From: Mycolicibacterium sp. CBMA 247
GTDB taxonomy: Bacteria; Actinomycetota; Actinomycetes; Mycobacteriales; Mycobacteriaceae
Length of the DNA stretch: 64,000 bases
Direction of reading: 5' to 3'
NCBI RefSeq assembly: GCF_009729095.1
Contig: NZ_VTGX01000001.1
Coordinates: 2,170,001-2,234,000 of the forward strand
The position numbers were made by a program, and so were the translations under genes. Every line of letters starts with the position of its first letter. The first letter of the stretch is position 1. This document shows positions 34,579 through 43,509 of this stretch, piece by piece. Under the pieces are notes generated by a model. It did not search any database and had not been told where the DNA came from. It saw only the letters and a program-made list of their open reading frames with translations.

Positions 34579-37413
34579 TCAGCACTCGCTGGTGCCAGCG
34601 GGCAGCTGATCGGCCAGTAGCTGGGCGAGGTGGATGCCGCGGCGTGCGGTGAGATCCGCGAGTTGGGTCCGGCAAGAGTACCCGTCGGCCAGGATCACCG
34701 CCGACGGATCTGCATCTCGAACCGCGGGCAACAGTTGCTGTTCTGCGACCGCGACGGACACCCCGTAGTGGCCCTTCTCGACGCCGAAGTTACCCGCCAA
34801 CCCGCAACAGCCGCCCAACCGCACCAGTTCTGCACCCGCGGTGCGCAATAGTTGCGCGTCGGGGCTCCAACCCATCACCGCATGGTGGTGACAGTGCGGT
34901 TGCGCGACGACGTGGCGGCCGGCCAACGACGGTGGCTGCCAGCCCCGCTCGGTGAGCAGTTCGGCCAGAGTGCGCGTGGTCACGGCGATCCGTTCGGCGT
35001 CAACACCTCCCACGAGTTCGACTGCGTCGGAACGCAAGACCGCCGTGCAGGACGGTTCGATACCCACCACCGGCACGCCCCGGCCGGCGAACTCGGCCAG
35101 GGAGGTGACTGTCTTCCCGAGAATCCGCCGTGCCGCGTCGAGTTGGCCGGTCGAGATCCAGGTGAGTCCGCAGCATTGTTGTCCGGCGGTCAACCGCGGC
35201 CGGTATCCGGCGGCCTGCAGGACGCGCACCGTGGCGATGCCGGCCTCGGGCGCGAAGTAGTTGGTGAACGAGTCGACGAAGAGCACCACCTCATCGCCGG
35301 CGCCGCCGGCCGCGGATGGCACGTTTTCGTCGAACCAGGAGCGGAACGTGCGGGGGGCCACGGGCGGGATATTCCGCCGGGAGTCGACCCCGGCCGCCGA
35401 TAGCGCCACCGGACCGAGCAGCGGTACCCGCAGTAGGGCGTTGGCCAACCTCGGTGCGGCACTGGCCAACTTGGCCCACCGAGGCAGCCACCCGAGTGAG
35501 TAGTGCGATACGGGCCGGAGTCGTCGCCGGTAACTCTGGTGCAGCACCTCGGCCTTGTATGCCGCCATGTCGACGCCGGTGGGACAGTCCGACGCGCAGC
35601 CCTTGCAGGACAGACACAGGTCGAGAGCCTCGTGGACCTCCGGTGAGCGCCAGCCACCAGTCACGTCACTGCCGTTGATCATTTCCTGCAACACCCGCGC
35701 CCGCCCCCTCGTGGAGTCCTTCTCCTCGCGGGTGGCCTGATACGAGGGGCACATCACCTCACCGGTCGCACTGTTGTCGGCCCGGCACTTGCCCACGCCC
35801 GTGCACCGATGCACCGCCTGAGTGAAGTCACCGTCGTCATGCCGGTAGGCCAGCGCCAGGCTCCTGCGCAGTACCGGCGCGGCGGGAACCCGCAATTGGG
35901 CATCCAGCGGTACAGGGTCGACGATTACACCCGGGTTCAGGATGTTGTCCGGATCGAAGGTGTGTTTGACGGCCGCCATCAGGGCAAGCGCATCGGGCGA
36001 GTACATGAGCGGCAACAGTTCACTGCGGGCGCGCCCGTCGCCGTGTTCACCGGACAATGAGCCGCCGTACCCGGCAACCAGTGTGGCCGCGGCGAACAGG
36101 AAGTTGCGGAAGACCCCGGTGCCATCGGGTTGGTCGAGCGGCAGGTCGATCCGGATGTGTAGACACCCATCACCGAAGTGGCCGTACGGCATTCCGGTGA
36201 GGCCGAATTCGGCCATCAAGGCATCGAAGTCACGCAGGTAGCTGCCCAGCCGTTCCGGGGGAACCGCGGCATCCTCCCAACCCGCGTACGCCGGCTTCCC
36301 CTCCGGACTGCGGCCGGACAGGCCGGCGCCGTCGGCGCGGATGCGCCACAGCGCGGCGGCGCGCGCCGAGTCCTCGACGACCAGGTAATCCATCGCGCCG
36401 CAACCCTTCCCGATCCGGGATGCGGCGGCCATCGCGTCCGCCAGGGTGTCACCGACCACTTCAACGAACAACCAGGCCGCCCCGGCCGGCAACGGCGGGA
36501 CCGCGGCGCTGCCCCGCCGGTCGCGGAGCACGTCGACGATGCGCGAATCGATGCCCTCGCAGGCAGTCGGGCGGTGCTGCAGTATCTCCGGCGTCGCGTC
36601 GCCGGCGGCAGCGATATCGGGGAATCCGAGGACCACCAGAACGCGATGGGCAGGATCGGTGACCAGGCGCACGGTCGCCTCGGTGCACACCGCGAGTGTG
36701 CCCTCGCTGCCCACGAGCAGGCGTGAAACGTCGAATCCGTTCTCCGGCAGGAGGTGTTCGAGTGAGTAGCCCGACACCTGGCGACCGAACCGGCCGAACT
36801 CGGTTCGGACCGTCGCGAGTCCGGATGTCACCACCGTGGCGAGGTCATCCAGCGTGCGCGACATCGTTGGGGCGGCAGAATCCAGCCGTAGGTCCTCGCC
36901 CTGCGCGGTGAGCACCCGCATCGCGAGGACGTTGTCGGAGGTGCGGCCGTACCCGAGGGTGCGGGAGCCGCACGCGTTGTTACCGATCATCCCGCCGATC
37001 GTGCAGCGGGTATGGGTCGAGGGATCGGGCCCGAACCGCAATCCGAACGGGGCCGCGGCGCGTTGTAGCACCGCTTGGACGACCCCCGGCTGAACGACCG
37101 CGGTGCGGGCCTCCGGGTCTATCGAGCACACCCGGTTCATGTACCGGCTGAAATCGAGCACCACACCGGCGCCGACGGCGTTGCCGGCCACCGAAGTCCC
37201 AGCACCCCGGGCGGTGACAGGAACCCCTTCGCGCCGACACACATCGAGTGCCGCAGCGACCTCGTCATGACCGGCTGGAAACACCACCGCGCTCGGCACC
37301 ACGCGGTACAGCGACGCATCCGACGAGTACGCCGCCCGACTGGTGCCGTCCACACGCACATCGGCAATACCTGCGCGGTGCAATGCTTTTCGGAGGGATT
37401 CAACCTCGACCAT
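34579..37413 (-). CDS. FAD/4Fe-4S fusion dehydrogenase, D-2-hydroxyglutarate dehydrogenase-like (YdiJ type)
   Basis: A 944-residue fusion. An FAD_binding_4 domain (PVTARGAGTSVAGNAVGAGVVLDFSRYM at about 65-95) and FAD-oxidase C domain fill the first 500 residues. Then come two iron-sulfur clusters' worth of cysteines (CTGVGKCRADNSATGEVMCPSY and CLSCKGCASDCPTG) and a CCG domain pair (GQQCCGLTW, GGCCGLAGNFG). Such fusions oxidise D-2-hydroxy acids; P. putida YdiJ, which follows HglS in lysine breakdown, has this layout. HglS is encoded 2 kb away, supporting a 2-hydroxyglutarate role; D-lactate or glycolate remain possible. The ATG at 37413 is just inside a GntR-type palindrome region. Confidence 0.85.
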   Translation of the reverse strand: MVEVESLRKALHRAGIADVRVDGTSRAAYSSDASLYRVVPSAVVFPAGHDEVAAALDVCRREGVPVTARGAGTSVAGNAVGAGVVLDFSRYMNRVCSIDPEARTAVVQPGVVQAVLQRAAAPFGLRFGPDPSTHTRCTIGGMIGNNACGSRTLGYGRTSDNVLAMRVLTAQGEDLRLDSAAPTMSRTLDDLATVVTSGLATVRTEFGRFGRQVSGYSLEHLLPENGFDVSRLLVGSEGTLAVCTEATVRLVTDPAHRVLVVLGFPDIAAAGDATPEILQHRPTACEGIDSRIVDVLRDRRGSAAVPPLPAGAAWLFVEVVGDTLADAMAAASRIGKGCGAMDYLVVEDSARAAALWRIRADGAGLSGRSPEGKPAYAGWEDAAVPPERLGSYLRDFDALMAEFGLTGMPYGHFGDGCLHIRIDLPLDQPDGTGVFRNFLFAAATLVAGYGGSLSGEHGDGRARSELLPLMYSPDALALMAAVKHTFDPDNILNPGVIVDPVPLDAQLRVPAAPVLRRSLALAYRHDDGDFTQAVHRCTGVGKCRADNSATGEVMCPSYQATREEKDSTRGRARVLQEMINGSDVTGGWRSPEVHEALDLCLSCKGCASDCPTGVDMAAYKAEVLHQSYRRRLRPVSHYSLGWLPRWAKLASAAPRLANALLRVPLLGPVALSAAGVDSRRNIPPVAPRTFRSWFDENVPSAAGGAGDEVVLFVDSFTNYFAPEAGIATVRVLQAAGYRPRLTAGQQCCGLTWISTGQLDAARRILGKTVTSLAEFAGRGVPVVGIEPSCTAVLRSDAVELVGGVDAERIAVTTRTLAELLTERGWQPPSLAGRHVVAQPHCHHHAVMGWSPDAQLLRTAGAELVRLGGCCGLAGNFGVEKGHYGVSVAVAEQQLLPAVRDADPSAVILADGYSCRTQLADLTARRGIHLAQLLADQLPAGTSEC

Positions 37414-37415
37414 TC

Positions 37416-37446
37416 GTAGCATGCTACAGCAGTCCTAGCATGCTAC
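37416..37446. promoter_or_regulatory. Twin palindromes, candidate GntR operators
   Basis: GTAGCATGCTAC (37416-37427) is a perfect 12-base palindrome; TAGCATGCTA recurs at 37436-37445, 19 bases further. Both fill the 61-base gap between the divergent flavin/Fe-S dehydrogenase and GntR genes. The 9-base core AGCATGCTA also occurs at 33050 within the 5' end of the reductase gene. Confidence 0.7.
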
Positions 37447-37474
37447 GCGCGGTCAACTTTGCTAGAGTGCCGTG

Positions 37475-38215
37475 ATGGCCGACGGTCAACTCGAGCTCCC
37501 CCCGCTCCCCCCGTCCACCGGCAGGCGCGTCGAGCAGGTCATGGAGGCCGTCCGGTCGGCCCTGGACACGGGCCGGATGCGAGCCGGCGTGAAGTACTCC
37601 GTCTACCAGTTGTCCGACGCGCTCGGGGTGTCCCGGACACCGGTCCGCGACGCACTGCTGCGACTTGAGGAAGTCGGCTTGATCCGATTCGAAGCCCGGC
37701 AGGGGTTCCGCATCCTGCTGCCCGACCCCAGGGAGATCGCGGATATCTTCGCGATCCGTCTCGCGCTCGAGCTGCCCGCGGTCGCCCGCGCGGCAACCGT
37801 TCCCGACGCGTCCCTGGCCGCCCGCCTACACCACCGGATGGAACTCTTGCACGCGGCCGCGACGGCGGGCGACGACCACGCCTTCGCCGAACACGATCTC
37901 CTGCTGCACGACCACATCCTCGAAGCCGCCGGCAATATGCGGGCCCGCGGGATCGTGCGCAACCTGCGCGAATCGACCCGCCTACTCGGTGCAACCACTG
38001 CCGACCGCACCCGAAGCCTGTGGGACATCGACGCCGAACATCGACCCGTCATCACCGCAATCACGGACAACCGACCTGAGCAGGCGGCGGACGCCATGCG
38101 CCGCCACCTCACCTCCACCGGAAGCCTTCTCGTCGCGCAGGCCATTCGCGATCAGGGCGCCGAACTGGACAGCGCCACGGTCTGGGACGACGCGGTCGAT
38201 CACCAGCACGGCTAG
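37475..38215 (+). CDS. GntR-family regulator, FCD (FadR) subfamily
   Basis: A 246-residue regulator with the N-terminal winged helix (YQLSDALGVSRTPVRDALLRLEEVGLIRFEARQGFRIL) and a helical FCD ligand domain with the metal-binding Asp/His pattern (HDLLLHDHILEAAGN, DIDAEHRPVITAI). FCD regulators sense hydroxy acids and other organic acids. The ATG at 37475 has no ribosome-binding site, but TAGAGT at 37463 would place the transcription start at or near it, so a leaderless message is likely; GTG at 37472 is an alternative. It probably represses the divergent dehydrogenase. Confidence 0.92.
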   Translation: MADGQLELPPLPPSTGRRVEQVMEAVRSALDTGRMRAGVKYSVYQLSDALGVSRTPVRDALLRLEEVGLIRFEARQGFRILLPDPREIADIFAIRLALELPAVARAATVPDASLAARLHHRMELLHAAATAGDDHAFAEHDLLLHDHILEAAGNMRARGIVRNLRESTRLLGATTADRTRSLWDIDAEHRPVITAITDNRPEQAADAMRRHLTSTGSLLVAQAIRDQGAELDSATVWDDAVDHQHG

Positions 38216-38224
38216 CGATCCTTA

Positions 38225-38255
38225 GCCTGAGCATCACCGATTCCGGCGCTCAGGC
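38225..38255 (+). terminator. Possible terminator after GntR gene
   Basis: GCCTGAGC (38225-38232) and GCTCAGGC (38248-38255) form a perfect 8-base stem with a 15-base loop nine bases after the GntR stop. There is no U-tract, as is common in mycobacteria, so termination is unproven. Confidence 0.35.
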
Positions 38256-38307
38256 CCTTGCCCCGGAGTCGTGGATGCGGCATCGTTGACCGCGAGTTCG
38301 AACACAC

Positions 38308-39231
38308 TCAACCGGCCAGGGAAATGTAGGGCCCCCACTCGGTTGCGCGAACCGTCTGCGTGAACGACCCGACCACCTGATGAATCAGCGGGTTATCCGC
38401 GCCCTCGTTGTACACCACCGAAACGGCCCGTTGCGCCCATTTCGATTGCACCGGAAGAATATTCACACGAAGACCCGATATGATGCCCAACGCGGGGATG
38501 ATCGCGACACCAACGCCTGCGGCGACGAATTCGGTTACCAGATCGTAGTATTCGGTGCGCAGGGCGATATTGGGGACGAAACCCATTTCTGCGCAGATCC
38601 GGTAGGTGGTCGACTCACCCGCCGTTCCGGACCCGCTGGAAATCCAATCCGAGCCGGAAAACATCGCGGCGATCTCCGAGGTATCGCGCACCACCATGCC
38701 CGGTGGGCTCAGAAACACCAGGTTCTCGGCAACCAGCGCTTCGCGCCGCAGACGGCCCGGCCAGGTACGGGCCAGCGCCGCATATTCATAGGCGATCGCA
38801 ACGTCGAGCTCGCCCGATTCGACCATCTCGATGGTGTAGGCCGGCTCGGCGATCCGCAGTGTCACCTCCACCGAGGGATGACTCCGTTTGAGGTCCGACA
38901 ACGCAGCCGGCAGGATCCGTGCCCCCGCCGTCGGGAAACACCCCACCTTCACGCGCCCGGTGCGTCCCGCGGCGATAGAACGAACGTCGGCATCGAGTTC
39001 CCGGAGATCCGACAACACCCTTCGTGCCCGATCGGAGAGCATCCGCGCCGGTGCGGTTACCTGAACACCGCGGGCACCACGTTCGAACAAGGTGAGACCG
39101 GCCGCCCGCTCCAGGGCCTCCATCTGCTGCGAGACGGCCGATGCCGTGTACCCGAGTTCACGCGCCGCGGAGGCGAACGAACCCGTCTCCACCACCACAT
39201 CAAGGGTGTGCAGGTGGACCGGATTAAGCAT
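38308..39231 (-). CDS. LysR-family transcriptional regulator
   Basis: A 307-residue LTTR: N-terminal helix-turn-helix (LHTLDVVVETGSFASAARELGYTASAVSQQMEALERAAGLTLFERGARGVQ) and a periplasmic-binding-like effector domain (VKVGCFPTAGARILPAAL). It is divergent from the HglS-aminoadipate operon, the normal arrangement for an activator of those genes. Its effector may be aminoadipate, oxoadipate or lysine (inference). Confidence 0.92.
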   Translation of the reverse strand: MLNPVHLHTLDVVVETGSFASAARELGYTASAVSQQMEALERAAGLTLFERGARGVQVTAPARMLSDRARRVLSDLRELDADVRSIAAGRTGRVKVGCFPTAGARILPAALSDLKRSHPSVEVTLRIAEPAYTIEMVESGELDVAIAYEYAALARTWPGRLRREALVAENLVFLSPPGMVVRDTSEIAAMFSGSDWISSGSGTAGESTTYRICAEMGFVPNIALRTEYYDLVTEFVAAGVGVAIIPALGIISGLRVNILPVQSKWAQRAVSVVYNEGADNPLIHQVVGSFTQTVRATEWGPYISLAG

Positions 39232-39298
39232 CAGAGTTCGCCTCTCGTTTCAGATCCGACCATTGAACACCCCACGTGCCGTCCAGGAGGACCGACCC

Positions 39299-39376
39299 AT
39301 GACTGACTTGCTTTCCCAGATCGATGACTGGGGTCCAGAGAAGGTGGCACGTGGTCAGCTCGCGAAGGGAGCGTAA
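39299..39376 (+). CDS. 25-codon leader-like ORF before hglS
   Basis: An ATG at 39299 follows a perfect AGGAGG (39285-39290) at 8-base spacing and opens MTDLLSQIDDWGPEKVARGQ, stopping at TAA two bases before the hglS ATG. The hglS ribosome-binding site (AAGGGAG) lies inside this frame, so translation would be coupled. The WGPEKV string resembles the start of Glu/Leu-type amino acid dehydrogenases, so it could be the trimmed 5' end of such a gene rather than a designed leader. Confidence 0.5.
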   Translation: MTDLLSQIDDWGPEKVARGQLAKGA

Positions 39377-39378
39377 CG

Positions 39379-40770
39379 ATGACGTTCCAACCCACTTCGC
39401 AGCTGCGAGCCCGATTCGCGGCGTCGCTGTCGACGATGTACGGCCGGGAGGTGCCTGCGTACACGACGTTGGTCGACGTTGCGAACGAGGTCAACTCCGG
39501 CCTGGGCGGGGACGCCCGTATGACGGCGGAACGGCACGGCGCTATCCGCGTCGGCACCCCACGCGAACTGCGCCAGGTCAGCCGGATCTTCGCCGGATTC
39601 GGTATGTACCCCGTCGGCTTCTACGACCTGCGGGATACGGGCAGTGTCCCGGTCCCCGTGGTGTCCACCGCATTTCGCCCTGTCGATGAGATCGAGCTGG
39701 AGCTCAACCCATTCCGGGTGTTCACCTCGATGTTGACGGTGGACGATGACAGGTTCTTCTCGGCGGACCTGCGCCGGCGCCTCACGACGTTCCTCTCCGG
39801 CCGCGCCTTGTTCAGCGACGAACTGCTGGCACTGGCGTCGCGCGCCGCCGACGACAGCGGCCTGGCCGGCGCCGACGCGGACCGCTTCGTCGAACTGGCC
39901 ACCGCCGCATTCGAGCTCTCGTCCGAGCCGACGGACCGCGCCTGGTATTCGGAATTGGCTGAGATCTCCGCCGTCGCCGCAGACATCGGGGGCGTAGCGC
40001 GGACACATATCAACCATCTGACCCCGCGGGTGCTGGATATCGACGAGTTGTACCGCCGGTTGCAGGCCCGCGGGTTGCACATGATCGACAAGATCCAGGG
40101 CCCGCCGCGTTGGAACGGTCCCGATGTCTTGTTGCGGCAGACGTCATTTCGTGCACTCGACGAGCCCCGGCTGTTCGTGGAGCCGGATGGCACCGTTGCC
40201 CCCGGTACGACTCGGGTACGGTTCGGCGAGGTTGAGCAGCGCGGCATTGCACTGACCCCGCTCGGGCGGCAGCGCTATGACGATCTGATGGCCGCGACGG
40301 ATGCGGCCGCCAGGACCGGTCTGTCCTGGCAGGATGCCGGCCGCAGCGTGTGGGAGGCCTCGACCTTCCCCCTCGACCACAACGGCCTGCGCCGTGCTGG
40401 ACTCGCCTACTTCACCTACCGGGTGATCGCCGCACGTGGCGCGCGCCCCCTTTCAGCAGACGCCGACCTCGACGCGCTGATCGGTGCGGGTGTGGTGGAA
40501 GCTGTTCCGATCGTCTACGAGGATTTCCTGCCCCGCAGCGCGGCAGGAATCTTCCAGTCCAATCTCACTGGCGACGGTGCCATGGACGGTGAACGCCGCG
40601 GCGCGCACTACGATATCGGTTGGCTTGCAGACACTCTCGGCTGCACCGTGCACATCCCCGAACAGCTCTACGCCGCTCAGCGCATTCGATCCCTGCACGC
40701 GTGCTGCGCAGAACTCAACATCGACCCCGCCCGGCAAACACCCGACAACCTGATTCTGGAGACCCAGTAA
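39379..40770 (+). CDS. hglS: 2-oxoadipate dioxygenase/decarboxylase (HglS, DUF1338)
   Basis: A 463-residue member of the DUF1338/VOC-like family that converts 2-oxoadipate to D-2-hydroxyglutarate in bacterial lysine catabolism. The metal ligands are likely His53 in ERHGAIRVGT, a His of THINHLTPR (210/213) and a Glu of RFGEVEQRGIALTP (284/286). Length and motif order match the family. It follows the leader-like frame by two bases and its stop overlaps the next start (TAATG), so it is the first enzyme gene of a three-gene operon. Confidence 0.88.
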   Translation: MTFQPTSQLRARFAASLSTMYGREVPAYTTLVDVANEVNSGLGGDARMTAERHGAIRVGTPRELRQVSRIFAGFGMYPVGFYDLRDTGSVPVPVVSTAFRPVDEIELELNPFRVFTSMLTVDDDRFFSADLRRRLTTFLSGRALFSDELLALASRAADDSGLAGADADRFVELATAAFELSSEPTDRAWYSELAEISAVAADIGGVARTHINHLTPRVLDIDELYRRLQARGLHMIDKIQGPPRWNGPDVLLRQTSFRALDEPRLFVEPDGTVAPGTTRVRFGEVEQRGIALTPLGRQRYDDLMAATDAAARTGLSWQDAGRSVWEASTFPLDHNGLRRAGLAYFTYRVIAARGARPLSADADLDALIGAGVVEAVPIVYEDFLPRSAAGIFQSNLTGDGAMDGERRGAHYDIGWLADTLGCTVHIPEQLYAAQRIRSLHACCAELNIDPARQTPDNLILETQ

Positions 40771-42302
40771 TGTCCGCTGAAGCAATCCCCACCCCCGGCA
40801 CGCTCGCCGAGCAGGCCGCCGCCGCCCTCGCTCGACTCGGAGTCGAATTACCCACGTCCGACGGTGACGTGATCTCCCGAAGCCCGATCAACGGTGAGCT
40901 GCTGGCCCAACTGCCGTCGAACACCGCCGAGGACGTCGATGCGGTCATCGCTGCGGCGTCTGACGCGTTCAAGCAGTGGCGCTCGGTGCCCGCACCGTGC
41001 CGCGGAGACCTGGTACGACGGCTGGGCGAGCTGCTCATCGAGCACAAGACGGATCTCGCTGCGCTCATCACCCTCGAAGTCGGGAAAATCGAGTCGGAGG
41101 CGCTGGGCGAGGTCCAGGAGATGATCGATGTCTGCGACTTCGCGGTCGGCTTGTCACGCCAGCTGTACGGCCGGACGATGCCGTCGGAGCGGCCGCTGCA
41201 CCGACTCAGCGAGACCTGGCATCCACTGGGTGTAGTCGGTGTCATCACGGCCTTCAACTTTCCGATGGCCGTGTGGTCGTGGAACACCGCGGTGGCGTTG
41301 ATCGCCGGCGACACGGTGATCTGGAAGCCGTCCGAGATCACCCCCTTGACCGCGATCGCGTGCAGCGCCCTGCTCGACCGTGCGGTGCGGGAAGCTGGGG
41401 CGCCCAAGGGGATCCACACGCTGGTACAGGGAGACCGCGAGGTCGGCGAACGCATGGTCGACGACCCGCGCATAGCGTTGGTGAGTGCGACCGGCTCGGT
41501 GCGGATGGGGCGGGCCATCGGCCCTCGGGTGGCGGCGCGTTTCGGTCGCAGCCTGCTCGAGCTGGGCGGCAACAACGCGGCGATCGTCACCGCCTCCGCC
41601 GACCTCGATCTGGCGGTGCGGGGAATCGTGTTCGCTGCGGCCGGTACCGCAGGACAGCGCTGCACGAGTCTTCGTCGGTTGATCGTTCACCACTCGGTTG
41701 CCGACGAACTGACCGCACGCATCGCCGATGTCTACCGGCAGCTTGCCATCGGCAGCCCGCTGGGCGCCGGGACGCTGGTGGGGCCGCTCATCCACGGGCC
41801 GGCGTTCGACGCATTTGACGGTGCGCTTCAGCAGGCGCAGTCGGATGGCGGCAAGATCGTGGCCGGCGGTAAGCGCGTGCTGGCCGAGCAGGCACCCGAC
41901 GCGTACTACGTTGAACCGACAATCGTGACGATGCCCCAGCAGAGCGCCGTCGTGCAGGAAGAGACCTTCGCCCCGATTCTCTACGTCCTCACCTACGAGT
42001 CTTTCGATGATGCGATCGAACTGAACAATGCTGTGCCACAGGGTCTTTCCTCGTCCATCTTCACCACCGACCAGCGTGAGGCAGAGCTGTTCATGTCCGC
42101 TGCCGGCTCCGACTGTGGCATCGCGAACGTCAACATCGGCACGTCGGGCGCCGAAATCGGAGGCGCCTTCGGGGGCGAGAAGGAAACCGGCGGTGGCCGT
42201 GAGTCGGGGTCGGATTCGTGGAAGGCCTACATGCGACGCGCTACCAACACGGTCAATTATTCATCCGAGCTGCCGTTGGCTCAGGGTGTCAACTTCGGTT
42301 GA
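40770..42302 (+). CDS. amaB: L-2-aminoadipate-semialdehyde dehydrogenase (AmaB/ALDH7 type)
   Basis: A 510-residue ALDH of the ALDH7/antiquitin group: WHPLGVVGVITAFNFPMAVWSWNTAVALIAGDTVIWKPSE, Glu in LELGGNNAAIV, catalytic Cys in GTAGQRCTSLRRL, and the family-typical NVNIGTSGAEIGGAFGGEKETGGGRESGSDSWKAYMRR. The enzyme oxidises aminoadipate semialdehyde (the open form of piperideine-6-carboxylate) to aminoadipate, upstream of HglS. It overlaps hglS by one base. A 16-base tandem repeat covers its stop codon. Confidence 0.9.
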   Translation: MSAEAIPTPGTLAEQAAAALARLGVELPTSDGDVISRSPINGELLAQLPSNTAEDVDAVIAAASDAFKQWRSVPAPCRGDLVRRLGELLIEHKTDLAALITLEVGKIESEALGEVQEMIDVCDFAVGLSRQLYGRTMPSERPLHRLSETWHPLGVVGVITAFNFPMAVWSWNTAVALIAGDTVIWKPSEITPLTAIACSALLDRAVREAGAPKGIHTLVQGDREVGERMVDDPRIALVSATGSVRMGRAIGPRVAARFGRSLLELGGNNAAIVTASADLDLAVRGIVFAAAGTAGQRCTSLRRLIVHHSVADELTARIADVYRQLAIGSPLGAGTLVGPLIHGPAFDAFDGALQQAQSDGGKIVAGGKRVLAEQAPDAYYVEPTIVTMPQQSAVVQEETFAPILYVLTYESFDDAIELNNAVPQGLSSSIFTTDQREAELFMSAAGSDCGIANVNIGTSGAEIGGAFGGEKETGGGRESGSDSWKAYMRRATNTVNYSSELPLAQGVNFG

Positions 42303-42323
42303 GAACCACTTCGGTTGAGAACC
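42292..42323. repeat. 16-bp tandem duplication over the amaB stop
   Basis: ACTTCGGTTGAGAACC occurs twice back to back (42292-42307, 42308-42323). The stop TGA of amaB is in the first copy, and the second copy repeats it outside the gene. Probably a recent replication slippage with no effect on the protein. Confidence 0.95.
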
Positions 42324-42344
42324 AACAGGGAAGGGAACACCCCG

Positions 42345-43499
42345 ATGACCGTCGGATGGGATGAGGATCCAGTCGTCGCCGCCTGGTCGGGACTACCAAA
42401 GGTCAACGGCGACATGACCGCCGATGTTTGCGTCGTCGGCCTCGGCGGGTCGGGATTGGCGGCCGTCGCCGACCTCGTCGACCGTGGACTCTCGGTGGTC
42501 GGGCTTGACGCCGGCCGGGTCGGAGCGGGTGCCGCGGGCCGCAATGGCGGGTTCCTGCTCGCCGGCCCTTCCGAGTTTCTGCACCGGTCGGTGCAGAGCA
42601 GGGGCGAATCGTCGATCGATCTGTACCGCGCCACGCTCGCCGAGATCGACCGGCTCGGCGAGATCCTCGGGCCGGAGGTGATCCGGCGCAACGGGTCTAT
42701 CCGGCTCGCCGGACTGCCCGGCGAGCCGGTCGACGACGCCGACATCGCGGACCGCGAATCCGATCTGGCCGACTGCGTCAGCCTCACCCGGGTGCTGCGC
42801 GAGAACGGCATCGCGGTCGAGGAGTACGACGGCTACCTCGGCCGTGGCATTTTCCTGCCCGACGATGCCGCCATGAACCCGGCCCGGCGCTCGCTGGGTA
42901 TGGCGGCCATGCTGGCACCGCGCGCCGCGCTCTTCGAGCATTCACCCGCAGTGCGCATCACCACCGGAACCGTGCACACCCAGTCGGGGCGTGTAAGCGC
43001 ACCGATCATCCTGGTCGCGATAGACGGCAAGCTCGAACTCGCTCTACCCGAACTCCGCGGACGAGTCCGTACCGCGCGCCTGCAGATGCTGAGTACCCAT
43101 CCGGTGTCGCCCGGCAGGCTGCCGTGCCCGGTGTACTGCCGCTGGGGGTACGACTATGCGCAACAGGACAGCGACGGCCGGATGTTCGTCGGTGGCGGCC
43201 GGGACAAATTCCTCAGCTCCGAGTGGACTCCCGAAACCACGCCCACCCCCGATGTCCAGCGTTATATCGAGAACGTGGCACTGCGGATGGCCGGTGAACC
43301 CGTCACCGTCAGTAGTCGTTGGGCGGCATCGGTCAGCTACACCGCCGACGGACGGCCACTGTGCTCCGAGGTCGAGCCGGGCGTTATCGCCTTTGGCGGC
43401 TACAACGGCACCGGAAATCTGGTCGGCCCGTTGGCTGCCCGCGCTGCTGTGGCGATGGCTATCGACGGCGCAAAGGTCCCCGCCTACTTCTGCGAATAG
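42345..43499 (+). CDS. FAD-dependent amino-acid oxidase, AmaA (pipecolate oxidase)-like
   Basis: A 384-residue DAO-family flavoprotein: the Rossmann motif VCVVGLGGSGLAAVADLVDRGLSVVGLDAGRVGAGAAGRNGGF, and the C-terminal VIAFGGYNGTGNLVGPLAARAAVAMA. It is shorter than P. putida AmaA. Third in the operon after amaB, it would form piperideine-6-carboxylate from pipecolate, the substrate for AmaB; a role on another lysine-derived amine cannot be excluded. The ATG at 42345 has AAGGGAA ahead of it. Confidence 0.82.
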   Translation: MTVGWDEDPVVAAWSGLPKVNGDMTADVCVVGLGGSGLAAVADLVDRGLSVVGLDAGRVGAGAAGRNGGFLLAGPSEFLHRSVQSRGESSIDLYRATLAEIDRLGEILGPEVIRRNGSIRLAGLPGEPVDDADIADRESDLADCVSLTRVLRENGIAVEEYDGYLGRGIFLPDDAAMNPARRSLGMAAMLAPRAALFEHSPAVRITTGTVHTQSGRVSAPIILVAIDGKLELALPELRGRVRTARLQMLSTHPVSPGRLPCPVYCRWGYDYAQQDSDGRMFVGGGRDKFLSSEWTPETTPTPDVQRYIENVALRMAGEPVTVSSRWAASVSYTADGRPLCSEVEPGVIAFGGYNGTGNLVGPLAARAAVAMAIDGAKVPAYFCE

Positions 43500-43509
43500 C
43501 ACTGAGCCC

